Position numbers and translations under genes: made by a program. Source: CAZSVI01 sp964610205 (GTDB lineage Bacteria > Bacillota > Clostridia > DSM-8532). Taken from it: a stretch of 51,734 nucleotides of DNA. The notes under the pieces are model-generated. The model saw nothing but the letters and a program-made list of their open reading frames with translations, searched no databases and was not told where the DNA came from. Shown piece after piece: positions 6,819 through 16,036 of the stretch. The DNA is taken from positions 1-51,734 of the forward strand of contig CAZSVI010000006.1 of assembly GCA_964610205.1 (NCBI GenBank), given 5' to 3'. Each line of letters starts with the position of its first letter. Position 1 is the first letter of the stretch.

Positions 6819-9800
6819 ATAGTTTCTCCAGATATAATTCTTCTGCCGCGTTGGGTTGCTGTGCCCCGGATTCCAGTTCTATATCCCGGTAAATGTTCAT
6901 TCCGGTACCTGCCGGAATAAGCTTGCCGATAATTACATTTTCCTTCAAACCAAGTAACGGATCAATCTTACCTTTTATAGCCGCTTCGGTAAGAACCCTT
7001 GTCGTTTCCTGGAACGATGCCGCCGACAGGAACGAATCCGTAGCCAATGATGCCTTTGTAATCCCCAGAAGGGTACGTTTTCCTTCGGCTTCGCGAAGTC
7101 CGCTTTTCTCCGACTTTTCGTTTTCCTTTTCATATTCAAACATATCAACCAGGCTGCCGGGCAGAAGGCTGGTATCTCCCGCCTCATCCACCTTCACCTT
7201 TCTCAGCATCTGGCGTACGATGACCTCAATATGCTTATCATTAATATCAACACCCTGCAGACGATACACCTTTTGTACTTCACGAAGAAGATATGACTGT
7301 ACTGGGTGGATTCCCTTTATCTTTAGGATATCGTGAGGGTTTACAGAACCCTCGGTAAGTTCATCCCCTGCTTCCAGAATATCTCCATCGGATACCTTAA
7401 GCCTTGAGCCATATGGGATAAGGTACGTGTGACTTTCACCTGATTCATTTGTCACCGCAACCTCCCGCTTTTTCTTGGTTTCCTTTAAGGCTACCGTTCC
7501 GTTAATTTCCGAAATGATAGCAAGCCCTTTTGGTTTTCTTGCCTCGAATAATTCCTCCACACGGGGAAGACCCTGTGTGATATCATCTCCGGCAACACCA
7601 CCGGTATGGAATGTACGCATGGTTAACTGAGTACCGGGTTCTCCTATCGACTGAGCCGCAATAATACCGACTGCTTCGCCTACATTACATTCCTCCCCTG
7701 TTGCAAGGTTCAGTCCGTAACATTTGGCACAAACACCGGTTTTTGCCCTGCAGGTTAAAACGGAGCGTATCTTCGCTTTCTTTATACCCGCTTCAATAAT
7801 CTTATCCGCCAATTTTTCATCTATCAACTGGTGGTGTTTTACAATAACTTCATTTGTTCCGGGATGAATGATATCTTCAGCAGCATAACGTCCTGTAAGT
7901 CGCTCTTCAAGTCCTTCAATTTTTTCTCCGCTTGATACAATATCAAAAACAGTAATTCCCTCATCCGTTTCACAGTCGATCTCCCGCACAATCACATCCT
8001 GACTGACGTCTACGAGACGGCGGGTTAGGTATCCTGAATCGGCAGTTCTAAGAGCGGTATCAGCCAAGCCTTTTCTGGCTCCATGAGTGGATATGAAATA
8101 TTCCAGAACGTTAAGGCCTTCACGGAAATTGGAACGGATTGGAATCTCTATGGTTTCACCGGAGGTGTCTGCCATAAGCCCACGCATTCCGGCAAGCTGC
8201 CTGATTTGGTTTACATTACCGCGGGCTCCTGAATTTGACATCATGTACACCGGATTAAACTTATCCATACTTGCAATCAACGCATTTTTAACATCTTCAG
8301 TTGTCTTGTTCCATGCGTTGACAACTGCGTTTTTCCTTTCATCCTCGGTAATCATTCCACGTCTGTATTGTTTTGTAATCATTTCAACTTTCTTATCGGT
8401 TTCTTCCAGATATTTTTGTTTGATTTCCGGTATAATCATATCGGAAATACCAATGGTAACAGCTCCTTTTGTAGAATATCTGAACCCGAGGTTCTTTATG
8501 TCATCAAGAACCAGCGCGGTCTTATGAGCCCCATTTACCTTAATACAACGCTCAATGATTCTTGCCAGCTCTTTTCTTCCAACAAGAAAATCCACTTCCG
8601 GATTGAATATGCCATCGGGAGTATCCCTTTCAACAAAACCGAGATTTTGAGGGACTGCCTGATTGAAAATCAACTTCCCAACGGTAGTTTCAATTAATTT
8701 TGTTTTCCTTACACCACCGACATTTTTTGTAACCCTGACCTTTATACGGGCATGTAATGACAGATAGCCATTATCGTAAGCCATCATTGCTTCTTCAGGC
8801 ATTGCAAATATCTTGCCTTCACCCAGGGCATTTTCCTTTTCCACGGTAAGGTAATAGCTTCCGAGAACCATATCCTGCGTTGGTACGGTAACAGGCTTTC
8901 CGTCCTGAGGCTTTAACAGGTTGTTGGCTGAAAGCATTAAAAACCTTGCTTCAGCCTGTGCTTCCGCCGACAAAGGTACATGAACCGCCATCTGGTCGCC
9001 GTCAAAATCGGCATTGTATGCGGTACAAACCAGCGGATGAAGTTTTAAGGCACGGCCTTCCACCAGAACCGGTTCAAAAGCTTGAATTCCCAAACGGTGA
9101 AGTGTAGGCGCACGGTTCAGGAGCACAGGGTGTTCCTTTATTACTTCCTCAAGAACGTCCCATACTTCATTACGAACCCGTTCAACCATTCTTTTCGCGC
9201 TTTTTATATTATGGGCAAGGCCTTTTTCCACCAGCCTTTTCATGACAAAAGGCTTGAACAGCTCAAGTGCCATTTCCTTCGGCAGTCCGCATTGGAATAA
9301 TTTGAGGTCAGGCCCTACAACAATAACCGAACGGCCTGAATAGTCAACACGTTTTCCGAGAAGGTTCTGACGGAAACGGCCCTGCTTTCCTTTCAACATA
9401 TCCGAAAGTGATTTCAGCGGACGATTCCCCGGACCCGTAACGGGGCGTCCCCGACGTCCGTTATCTATTAATGCATCCACAGACTCCTGAAGCATTCTTT
9501 TCTCGTTGCGAACAATAATCTCGGGGGCGCCAAGGTCTAAAAGCCTTTTCAGGCGGTTATTCCTGTTGATTACACGGCGGTACAGATCATTTAAGTCTGA
9601 AGTGGCGAAACGCCCGCCATCAAGCTGAACCATCGGGCGCAGTTCAGGAGGAATAACAGGCACTACGTCCAGAACCATCCATTCGGGCTTGTTTCCGGAA
9701 GAACGAAAAGCCTCTGCAACTTCAAGCCTTTTAATGGCACGAATTTTCTTCTGGCCGCTGGTGTCCTCCAGTTCACTGCGAAGTTCTTTCGCGAGGGCAT

Positions 9801-10353
9801 CCATATCAATTTCTATTAACAACTCCTTAATGGATTCGGCGCCCATACCCGCCCTAAAATTATTCCCGAATTTCTCAATACTGTCCCTGAATTCCTTTTC
9901 ATTTAAAATCTGCTTTTTTGAAAGGGGAGTCTGGCCCGGATCAATTACCACATAGGAGGCAAAGTACAACACCTTCTCCAGCGCACGGGGAGACATATCC
10001 AGCAAAAGCCCCATACGGCTGGGAATCCCTTTGAAATACCAAATGTGTGAAACCGGAGCCGCCAGTTCAATATGCCCCATTCTTTCACGGCGAACTTTTG
10101 ACCGGGTAACTTCCACACCGCAGCGATCACAAACAATACCTTTATAGCGTATGCGTTTGTACTTACCACAATGGCATTCCCAGTCACGTGTAGGCCCGAA
10201 AATCCTTTCGCAGAATAAACCGTCACGTTCAGGCTTTAATGTTCTATAGTTGATTGTTTCAGGTTTTTTTACTTCCCCTCTGGACCATTCGCGAATTTTT
10301 TCGGGAGAAGCCAATCCAATCCGTATTGCATCAAAATTATTCAATTCAAACAC
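6817..10353 (-). CDS. rpoC: DNA-directed RNA polymerase subunit beta'
   Basis: The 1178-residue beta' subunit is full length for Firmicutes. It begins with the standard F-x-x-I-R-I-G-L-A-S-P, then the N-terminal zinc site (C-H-C-G-K-Y...C-D-R-C-G-V), the active-site N-A-D-F-D-G-D-Q-M that chelates the catalytic magnesium, the trigger-loop region (G-E-P-G-T-Q-L-T-M-R-T-F-H), and the second zinc site (C-R-A-K-T-G-V-C-A-K-C-Y). It starts 12 nt after the rpoB stop, so the two are cotranscribed. In most Firmicutes rpsL-rpsG-fusA follow; here a terminator and a toxin-antitoxin pair follow. Confidence 0.99.
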   Translation of the reverse strand: MFELNNFDAIRIGLASPEKIREWSRGEVKKPETINYRTLKPERDGLFCERIFGPTRDWECHCGKYKRIRYKGIVCDRCGVEVTRSKVRRERMGHIELAAPVSHIWYFKGIPSRMGLLLDMSPRALEKVLYFASYVVIDPGQTPLSKKQILNEKEFRDSIEKFGNNFRAGMGAESIKELLIEIDMDALAKELRSELEDTSGQKKIRAIKRLEVAEAFRSSGNKPEWMVLDVVPVIPPELRPMVQLDGGRFATSDLNDLYRRVINRNNRLKRLLDLGAPEIIVRNEKRMLQESVDALIDNGRRGRPVTGPGNRPLKSLSDMLKGKQGRFRQNLLGKRVDYSGRSVIVVGPDLKLFQCGLPKEMALELFKPFVMKRLVEKGLAHNIKSAKRMVERVRNEVWDVLEEVIKEHPVLLNRAPTLHRLGIQAFEPVLVEGRALKLHPLVCTAYNADFDGDQMAVHVPLSAEAQAEARFLMLSANNLLKPQDGKPVTVPTQDMVLGSYYLTVEKENALGEGKIFAMPEEAMMAYDNGYLSLHARIKVRVTKNVGGVRKTKLIETTVGKLIFNQAVPQNLGFVERDTPDGIFNPEVDFLVGRKELARIIERCIKVNGAHKTALVLDDIKNLGFRYSTKGAVTIGISDMIIPEIKQKYLEETDKKVEMITKQYRRGMITEDERKNAVVNAWNKTTEDVKNALIASMDKFNPVYMMSNSGARGNVNQIRQLAGMRGLMADTSGETIEIPIRSNFREGLNVLEYFISTHGARKGLADTALRTADSGYLTRRLVDVSQDVIVREIDCETDEGITVFDIVSSGEKIEGLEERLTGRYAAEDIIHPGTNEVIVKHHQLIDEKLADKIIEAGIKKAKIRSVLTCRAKTGVCAKCYGLNLATGEECNVGEAVGIIAAQSIGEPGTQLTMRTFHTGGVAGDDITQGLPRVEELFEARKPKGLAIISEINGTVALKETKKKREVAVTNESGESHTYLIPYGSRLKVSDGDILEAGDELTEGSVNPHDILKIKGIHPVQSYLLREVQKVYRLQGVDINDKHIEVIVRQMLRKVKVDEAGDTSLLPGSLVDMFEYEKENEKSEKSGLREAEGKRTLLGITKASLATDSFLSAASFQETTRVLTEAAIKGKIDPLLGLKENVIIGKLIPAGTGMNIYRDIELESGAQQPNAAEELYLEKL

Positions 10354-10365
10354 GTTCTGTTCCTC

Positions 10366-13300
10366 CTATATGTCATCATCGTCCAGCAAATCGTCATCAT
10401 CATCGGCTGCAAACAAATCATCCACAGAATCCTCATCCAACTCATCCGCGTTATCAAGATTGTCAAGTTCCATATCAACCGTAAACTCATCATCGACAAA
10501 TTCACCGGATTCATCTATGTTTTCTTCTGTTACTACAAATACTTCATCTTCACGGCCTTCAATATTTACATCCAGTTCTTCGAGGTCATCTTCAACAGAT
10601 TCCTTAATTTCAATTTCCTGCCTTTCATCACTGAATACCTTGACATCCAGCGCAAGGCTCTGGAGCTCCTTCATCAATACCTTGAAGGATTCGGGAATAC
10701 CTGGTTCCGGCACATTTTCCCCCTTAACAATAGCTTCGTAGGTTTTTACACGGCCTACTACATCATCGGATTTTACCGTAAGGATTTCCTGAAGGGTGAA
10801 CGCGGCTCCATAAGCTTCCAAAGCCCAAACCTCCATCTCTCCAAAACGCTGGCCGCCGAATTGAGCCTTTCCGCCTAATGGCTGCTGTGTAACCAGAGAA
10901 TACGGACCTGTGGAACGGGCATGAATTTTATCATCAACAAGATGAGCCAATTTAAGATAATACATATAACCAACGGTCACACGATTATCAAAGGGCTCAC
11001 CGGTACGACCGTCATAAAGCACGGTTTTTCCATCTTCCTCCAGGCCGGCCTGGATTAAAGTGGATATAATATCTCCCTCATTTGCTCCGTCAAAAACAGG
11101 TGTTGCTATTTTCCATCCCAATACTTTTGCGGCATATCCGAGATGTACTTCAAGTACCTGACCGATATTCATACGAGAGGGTACCCCCAGCGGGTTCAAA
11201 ACAATCTGAAGGGGAGTTCCGTCTGGCATGAATGGCATATCTTCTATAGGAAGAATACGGGAAATAACACCCTTGTTTCCATGCCGCCCCGCCATTTTAT
11301 CTCCGACGGAAATCTTCCTTTTCTGGGCAACATAAACACGAACCAATTGATTAACGCCCGGAGGAAGTTCATCTCCGTTTTCACGGGTGAATACTCTGAC
11401 ATCAACAACAATTCCCGATTCGCCGTGGGGAATTCTTAATGAGGTATCCCTGACTTCCCTTGCTTTTTCCCCGAATATAGCACGCAGCAAACGCTCTTCT
11501 GCAGTCAGTTCAGTTTCTCCTTTCGGTGTTACCTTTCCAACCAAAACATCCCCTGCACGTACTTCTGCGCCGATTCGTATAATTCCGCGTTCGTCAAGAT
11601 CCTTCAATGAATCCTCACTTACATTGGGAATATCCCGTGTTATTTCTTCAGGGCCCAGCTTGGTATCACGGGATTCCGATTCATATTCCTCAATATGAAT
11701 CGAAGTGTATACATCATCCCGAACCAGTTCTTCACTAATCAGGATTGCATCCTCATAGTTATATCCTTCCCATGTCATAAAGCCAATCAGGACATTTTTC
11801 CCGAGGGCAATTTCTCCCTGATCGGTTGATGGCCCATCGGCAATAACATCACCAGCGTTCACCTTATCACCTTTTTTTATTATAGGACGCTGATTGATAC
11901 AGGTTCCCTGATTTGACCGCTTATATTTTAAAAGCTTATAATGGTCTTTTTTGCCGTTATTCTGCCGTATGACAATATCACCGGCAGTAACCCTTTCAAC
12001 TGCACCGCTGTTCTTACAAAGTATAACAACGCCTGAATCCTTTGCGGCCTTGTATTCTATCCCTGTCCCGATAATTGGTGTTTCGGGACGGATTAATGGA
12101 ACAGCCTGGCGCTGCATATTGGAACCCATTAACGCACGGTTTGCGTCATCATTTTCCAAAAACGGAATCATAGCCGTAGCCACGGAAACCAACTGCTTCG
12201 GTGAAACATCCATATAATCGACTCTCTCGGCGTCCACTTCAAGAATTTCTTCATGGAACCGACATCCAACGCGTTTCCTCAGAAAGTGTCCTTCACTGTT
12301 CAGTGGTTCATTCGCTTCAGCAACGATATAACCGTCTTCTTCATCGGCAGTCATGTATACAACTTCATCAGTAACTCTCTTAGTCGCCTTATCCACCCTT
12401 CGATAGGGAGCTTCTATAAAACCATATTCATTAATACGGCCATATGTTGAAAGAGACCCTATTAACCCTATATTAGGCCCTTCAGGCGTTTCAATTGGGC
12501 ACATGCGCCCGTAATGGGAATGATGAACATCCCGGACTTCAAACCCGGCTCTTTCACGGGAAAGGCCGCCCGGTCCCAATGCACTTAAGCGGCGTTTATG
12601 TGTAAGTTCGGCCAGAGGATTTGTTTGATCCATAAACTGCGAAAGCTGTGAGCTCCCAAAGAATTCCTTAATGGCAGCAGCTACGGGGCGAATATTGATA
12701 AGTGCCTGCGGAGTAACAATGTCTATATCCTGTATAGTCATCCTTTCACGAACCACACGTTCCATTCTGGCAAGTCCTATCCGGAATTGATTTTGCAATA
12801 ATTCCCCAACCGAACGTAACCGGCGGTTTCCCAAATGGTCAATATCATCCAGGGTTCCGATACCGTCATCCAGATTCAGTATATAATTTACGGAAGATAC
12901 AATATCTTCAATTGTAATGTTTTTTGGGATAAGCACATCCTTATTGGTCGTCAAAGCAAGCTTGATATCCTCGTCATTGTCATATTCCTTCAAAATCTCC
13001 TGAAGCACATCATAACGAACCTTCTCCGTAATACCCGTATCAGAGGCTTTGAAATTAATAAACGGCTGAATATCCACGGTGTGGTTCCCAATTATATGGA
13101 TTGCCTTTCCGTTTACATCAATGTGAACTTCATTGATTCCTGAGTTTTGAATCTGCCAGGCTATTTCTTCGGAAATAACCTGTCCTTTTTCAATAAGAAT
13201 TTCACCGGTCTGCCCGTCTGCAATATTTTCAGCGGCAACCTGCCCTCTGATTCTAACGGCCAATGCCAGCTTTTTATTAAACTTATACCGTCCTACCTTG

Positions 13301-14100
13301 GACAGATCATAGCGTTTCGGATCAAAGAACAAATTGGATAAAAGGCTGCTTGCACTTTCAATCGTAGGCGGCTCACCGGGACGAAGACGTTTGTATACTT
13401 CCAAAAGCCCTTCTTCCTCACTTTTTGTATTATCCTTCTGGATGGTAGCCAGAAGATTCTCATCCTCACCAAACAACTGTAACAGCTTAGCGTCGGTGCC
13501 ATACCCAAGGGCCCTTAAAAAAACAGTGATAGGCAGCTTCCTTGTCCGATCGATACGCACCGATACAACATTGTTTGAATCGGTTTCATATTCAAGCCAT
13601 GCCCCCCTGTTTGGAATAACAGTATTCGAATAGAGCTTTTTTCCTGTCTTATCCCGATCCATGGCAAAGTAAATCCCGGGAGAACGAACCAGCTGACTGA
13701 CAATAACACGTTCGGCACCATTAATTACAAAGGTTCCCGTGTCAGTCATAAGCGGGAAATCTCCCATAAATATTTCCTGTTCCTTAACTTCACCTGTTTC
13801 CTTATTTATCAGCCTGACCTTAACTTTTAAAGGAGCGGAATAGGTAGTATCACGTTCTTTGCATTCTTCAACGGAATATTTAATATTATTGTCCAATGAA
13901 TAATCAATGAATTCCATTACCAGATTCCCCGTATAATCACTGATAGGGGAAACATCCTTAAGAACTTCCTTAAGACCTTCTTCCAGAAACCATCCATAGG
14001 AGTTTTTCTGAATTTCGATTAAATTAGGCATTTCAAGTACTTCATTAATTTTCGAATAACTCATACGGGTTGTTTTACCCAATTGTACGGGATGTATCAT
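10366..14100 (-). CDS. rpoB: DNA-directed RNA polymerase subunit beta
   Basis: The 1244-residue beta subunit has the usual core, including the rifampicin-pocket region (F-G-S-S-Q-L-S-Q-F-M-D-Q-T-N-P-L-A-E-L-T-H-K-R-R-L-S-A-L-G-P), G-D-K-M-A-G-R-H-G-N-K-G and the C-terminal clamp motif with G-G-K-A-Q-F-G-G-Q-R-F-G-E-M-E. The pocket residues look wild type (D, H and S at the usual sites). GAGGTGAT precedes the ATG. After the conserved end an acidic tail of about 70 residues follows and closes with runs of Asp. The upstream neighbour is not rplL, so transcription must come from within 14101-14773 or further upstream. Confidence 0.99.
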   Translation of the reverse strand: MIHPVQLGKTTRMSYSKINEVLEMPNLIEIQKNSYGWFLEEGLKEVLKDVSPISDYTGNLVMEFIDYSLDNNIKYSVEECKERDTTYSAPLKVKVRLINKETGEVKEQEIFMGDFPLMTDTGTFVINGAERVIVSQLVRSPGIYFAMDRDKTGKKLYSNTVIPNRGAWLEYETDSNNVVSVRIDRTRKLPITVFLRALGYGTDAKLLQLFGEDENLLATIQKDNTKSEEEGLLEVYKRLRPGEPPTIESASSLLSNLFFDPKRYDLSKVGRYKFNKKLALAVRIRGQVAAENIADGQTGEILIEKGQVISEEIAWQIQNSGINEVHIDVNGKAIHIIGNHTVDIQPFINFKASDTGITEKVRYDVLQEILKEYDNDEDIKLALTTNKDVLIPKNITIEDIVSSVNYILNLDDGIGTLDDIDHLGNRRLRSVGELLQNQFRIGLARMERVVRERMTIQDIDIVTPQALINIRPVAAAIKEFFGSSQLSQFMDQTNPLAELTHKRRLSALGPGGLSRERAGFEVRDVHHSHYGRMCPIETPEGPNIGLIGSLSTYGRINEYGFIEAPYRRVDKATKRVTDEVVYMTADEEDGYIVAEANEPLNSEGHFLRKRVGCRFHEEILEVDAERVDYMDVSPKQLVSVATAMIPFLENDDANRALMGSNMQRQAVPLIRPETPIIGTGIEYKAAKDSGVVILCKNSGAVERVTAGDIVIRQNNGKKDHYKLLKYKRSNQGTCINQRPIIKKGDKVNAGDVIADGPSTDQGEIALGKNVLIGFMTWEGYNYEDAILISEELVRDDVYTSIHIEEYESESRDTKLGPEEITRDIPNVSEDSLKDLDERGIIRIGAEVRAGDVLVGKVTPKGETELTAEERLLRAIFGEKAREVRDTSLRIPHGESGIVVDVRVFTRENGDELPPGVNQLVRVYVAQKRKISVGDKMAGRHGNKGVISRILPIEDMPFMPDGTPLQIVLNPLGVPSRMNIGQVLEVHLGYAAKVLGWKIATPVFDGANEGDIISTLIQAGLEEDGKTVLYDGRTGEPFDNRVTVGYMYYLKLAHLVDDKIHARSTGPYSLVTQQPLGGKAQFGGQRFGEMEVWALEAYGAAFTLQEILTVKSDDVVGRVKTYEAIVKGENVPEPGIPESFKVLMKELQSLALDVKVFSDERQEIEIKESVEDDLEELDVNIEGREDEVFVVTEENIDESGEFVDDEFTVDMELDNLDNADELDEDSVDDLFAADDDDDLLDDDDI

Positions 14101-14394
14101 CCGTTATCACCTCATATTGTATTTGTTTCCATTCTTTGGTCAAGTATTTTCCGCATAAAACCTGAAGCAACAGATAAGAATATGTTTAATGTTGGTTTCA
14201 TTGCATATAATATTATGCAAATTAAAAAGTCTGATAAAATCACTTTCATAAACAACAAAAATAGACTAGGAAAATGCGTAATCACAATTCATGAACCTAA
14301 TCTCAATCATGCGGTTATAAGACTACATCATTATAGTTCAAACGCTATCATTCTCCCAATCTATCTTTCCGGCGTAAATCTGCTATAGATTATA
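14101..14394. other. rpoB upstream region
   Basis: This AT-rich stretch must carry the rpoB leader. I see TATAAT-like boxes on the minus strand (for example around 14386) but none with a good -35 at the right spacing, and no known leader RNA. Confidence 0.4.
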
Positions 14395-14423
14395 TTGTGC
14401 CCTGCAAATTTATGTGTTATAAT
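14395..14423 (+). promoter_or_regulatory. Sigma-A promoter with extended -10
   Basis: TTGTGC (14395-14400), 17 bp and TATAAT (14418-14423), with TG one base before the -10, form a strong plus-strand promoter. It points at the small ORF at 14464, divergent from rpoB. Confidence 0.6.
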
Positions 14424-14463
14424 GGTCTCATAAAGTTACATAGACTATTTCCCGGAGGGAAGT

Positions 14464-14742
14464 ATGCCTGGACACAATATGATAATGCAGTTTTTGATTT
14501 TATCATACCTGTATTTTAAAGTCAATGTTTTTTTAAAAGTACACTGGGAGTCCGCTCGAAAAGTCACGCACGCATCTTTCCGTCCATTTTTCTGCGCATT
14601 CTCCTGCAAAAAAAGCGTTAAATATCCAGATATTCGCCGTTTTTTTGCAGAATTTGCGCGAAAAACTGAATCGAAAATCTGCATACCCGACTTTCCGAGC
14701 GCACTCCTAGCTTTTCTGTTATTAATAAAAAGGTATTACTGA
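14464..14742 (+). pseudogene. Small ORF or RNA gene interrupted by a palindromic element
   Basis: A promoter (14395-14423) and GGAGGG 4 nt before an ATG precede this 92-codon frame. Only about the first 28 codons lie outside the palindromic element at 14547-14707; the rest is element sequence read as protein. The original gene was therefore probably cut by the insertion, or the promoter drives a small RNA. The ribosome site lies inside a perfect hairpin (TTCCC-GGA-GGGAA), which could mask it. The 28 residues are hydrophobic and match nothing I know. Confidence 0.35.
14547..14707 (+). mobile_element. Palindromic miniature element (MITE-like), copy A
   Basis: This 161-bp element starts with GGAGTCCGCTCGAAAAGTC and ends with the inverted form GACTTTCCGAGCGCACTCC: 19-bp terminal repeats with two mismatches. 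The whole unit is one long imperfect palindrome centred on AATATC-CA-GATATT, with arms of about 80 nt. A second copy lies inverted at 19922-20069. No transposase is encoded and I see no clear target duplication. Confidence 0.75.
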
Positions 14743-14773
14743 AAATAAACGCAGCGGGTGGTTCTGATGCTTT

Positions 14774-15034
14774 TCACTCTTCAAAAAGCCTTATTTCAAA
14801 GCGATCAAATCCTACAGGTTCTATGAACTGATCAGACTGGAATGACGTACGTTTATAACGTACAAACTCCCGTGTGTTTTTCCTGAGCCACATCGGTACG
14901 GAAATATCCATCCTTTTACACAGAACGACAAAGCATTGTTCCAGTTGCTGTTGAAATTTCCCCTGTCCGCTGAAGGAGGATTCTTCTTCCTTTATAATTG
15001 TCGACCCTTTTATAATTTTAGCTCTCAGTTTCAA
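14774..15034 (-). CDS. Conserved clostridial small protein of unknown function
   Basis: The 86-residue product is soluble and mixed in charge, with the recognisable block V-P-M-W-L-R-K-N-T-R-E-F and a later F-D-R-F-E-I-R-L. I believe similar proteins occur in other Clostridia, but I know of no function. The start is TTG with AGGAGG 8 nt upstream. It is the first gene upstream of rpoB on the same strand, in the place where rplL would be expected, but it shows no likeness to L7/L12. A copy of the short dispersed repeat lies 22 nt before its start. Confidence 0.65.
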   Translation of the reverse strand: MKLRAKIIKGSTIIKEEESSFSGQGKFQQQLEQCFVVLCKRMDISVPMWLRKNTREFVRYKRTSFQSDQFIEPVGFDRFEIRLFEE

Positions 15035-15055
15035 TTTAATCTCCTCCTGCCTGTG

Positions 15056-15113
15056 TTATAACAATGGAAGCAATTGCTTCACACCGCAACAAGAATCTTA
15101 TCACGCAGTGAGT
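15056..15113 (-). repeat. Short dispersed repeat, third copy
   Basis: It matches the 4203-4313 units over TTATAACAAYGGAAGCAATTG and continues with CACACCGCAACAAG, shared with the copy at 51349. On the minus strand it presents TTGTTATAAC just upstream of the small-protein gene. Confidence 0.6.
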
Positions 15114-15244
15114 TATATGCTCACCGCCTTATTTGGAAATCGGTATCCGCCGCCACGTATTTTAGTCCATCGGGTTAAAATACACTTAACTAATTCGTGG
15201 CTGCATGCCATAAACAGCATACTATCTATTGAGGCGGGGCAAGG

Positions 15245-15280
15245 GAGGAAGCAAAAATCGAACCTTCTCCCTGCTTCCTC
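15245..15280 (-). terminator. Possible hairpin at the truA end
   Basis: GAGGAAGCA (15245-15253) pairs perfectly with TGCTTCCTC (15272-15280), overlapping the truA stop. No T-run follows on the minus strand, so termination is doubtful. Confidence 0.3.
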
Positions 15281-16025
15281 AGTAATGAACGGTAACAAGA
15301 TACAAACCGTGGGCAGGGGCTGTCATTCCGGATTGATTTCTGTCTTTTCCATCCAACAGTGCGAGAATACTATCCGGAAACCTCTTTTCGAGACCAATTT
15401 CAACCATGGTTCCCGTCATAATCCTTACCATATTATATAAAAAACCATTCCCCTTAACCCGGTAAACGAGGCAATCTCTTTCCTCGATCCATTTGGAAAT
15501 ATAAATTGAACGCTCATAGGTTGAAACGCTGCTTCCACTGGAGCAAAAGGCGGAAAAATCATGCTCTCCGAGGAAACAATCCGCAGCCTGACACATCTTG
15601 CTTATATTCAGTTTATCCCGTATATGCCATGCTCTGTTTTCCATAACAGGAGATCTTGGCCTTTGGTTCAGTATCCTGTATTCATAAGTTTTGCTAACCG
15701 ATGAAAATCTTGCGTGGAACCCGGACTCCGCCTTCCCGGAAGAGAGCACTGCCACATCTGCGGGAAGGACAGCATTAAGCGCGTCCTGAAACTTTTCCGC
15801 CGGAATCTTTGAATGGGTATCAAAATGAGCAACCTGACCCAGCGCATGGACACCCGCGTCGGTACGCCCTGCCCCTGTAACACGGACTTCTTCCCCGGTT
15901 ATCCGATGTACCGCTTTTTCCATCTCAGCCTGTACGGTTTGAGCATTATCCTGAACCTGCCATCCGTGATACCCGGTACCTAAATATTCTATTATCAGTT
16001 TAATCCGACTAAAACACAAATTCAT
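15279..16025 (-). CDS. truA: tRNA pseudouridine(38-40) synthase
   Basis: TruA converts U38-U40 of tRNA anticodon stems to pseudouridine. The protein has the family pattern: I-E-Y-L-G-T-G-Y-H-G-W-Q near the N-terminus, the catalytic Asp in G-R-T-D-A-G-V-H-A (D56 from the chosen start), N-G-F-L-Y-N-M-V-R-I-M near the end, and a normal length of 248. I chose the ATG at 16025. A TTG at 16037 is also in frame, but neither start has a well-spaced ribosome site, because a transposon relic (16037-16196) abuts the 5' end and may have replaced the native leader. In many Firmicutes truA sits with rplM-rpsI; here those genes are 9 kb away. Confidence 0.9.
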   Translation of the reverse strand: MNLCFSRIKLIIEYLGTGYHGWQVQDNAQTVQAEMEKAVHRITGEEVRVTGAGRTDAGVHALGQVAHFDTHSKIPAEKFQDALNAVLPADVAVLSSGKAESGFHARFSSVSKTYEYRILNQRPRSPVMENRAWHIRDKLNISKMCQAADCFLGEHDFSAFCSSGSSVSTYERSIYISKWIEERDCLVYRVKGNGFLYNMVRIMTGTMVEIGLEKRFPDSILALLDGKDRNQSGMTAPAHGLYLVTVHY

Positions 16026-16036
16026 ACTCCCTGGCA

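Noticed and set aside
6893..7336. 147-codon frame opposite rpoC
   Set aside because: Antisense of a conserved gene, no ribosome site, composition typical of a shadow frame.
10250..10741. Ser-rich plus-strand frame of 163 codons
   Set aside because: It is the antisense of the RpoB acidic tail; the Ser run comes from complementing GAT/GAC/GAA codons.
14116..14144. TTGACC-16-TACAAT on the minus strand just before rpoB
   Set aside because: The start site would fall about 8 nt before the ATG and lose the ribosome site, so it is unlikely to be the rpoB promoter.
14445..14684. 79-codon minus-strand frame
   Set aside because: Most of it is the palindromic element read as protein, and no ribosome site is present.
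15245..15280. Possible tRNA T-arm because of a TCGAACC string
   Set aside because: No acceptor, D or anticodon arms fit; the sequence is a simple hairpin near the truA stop.
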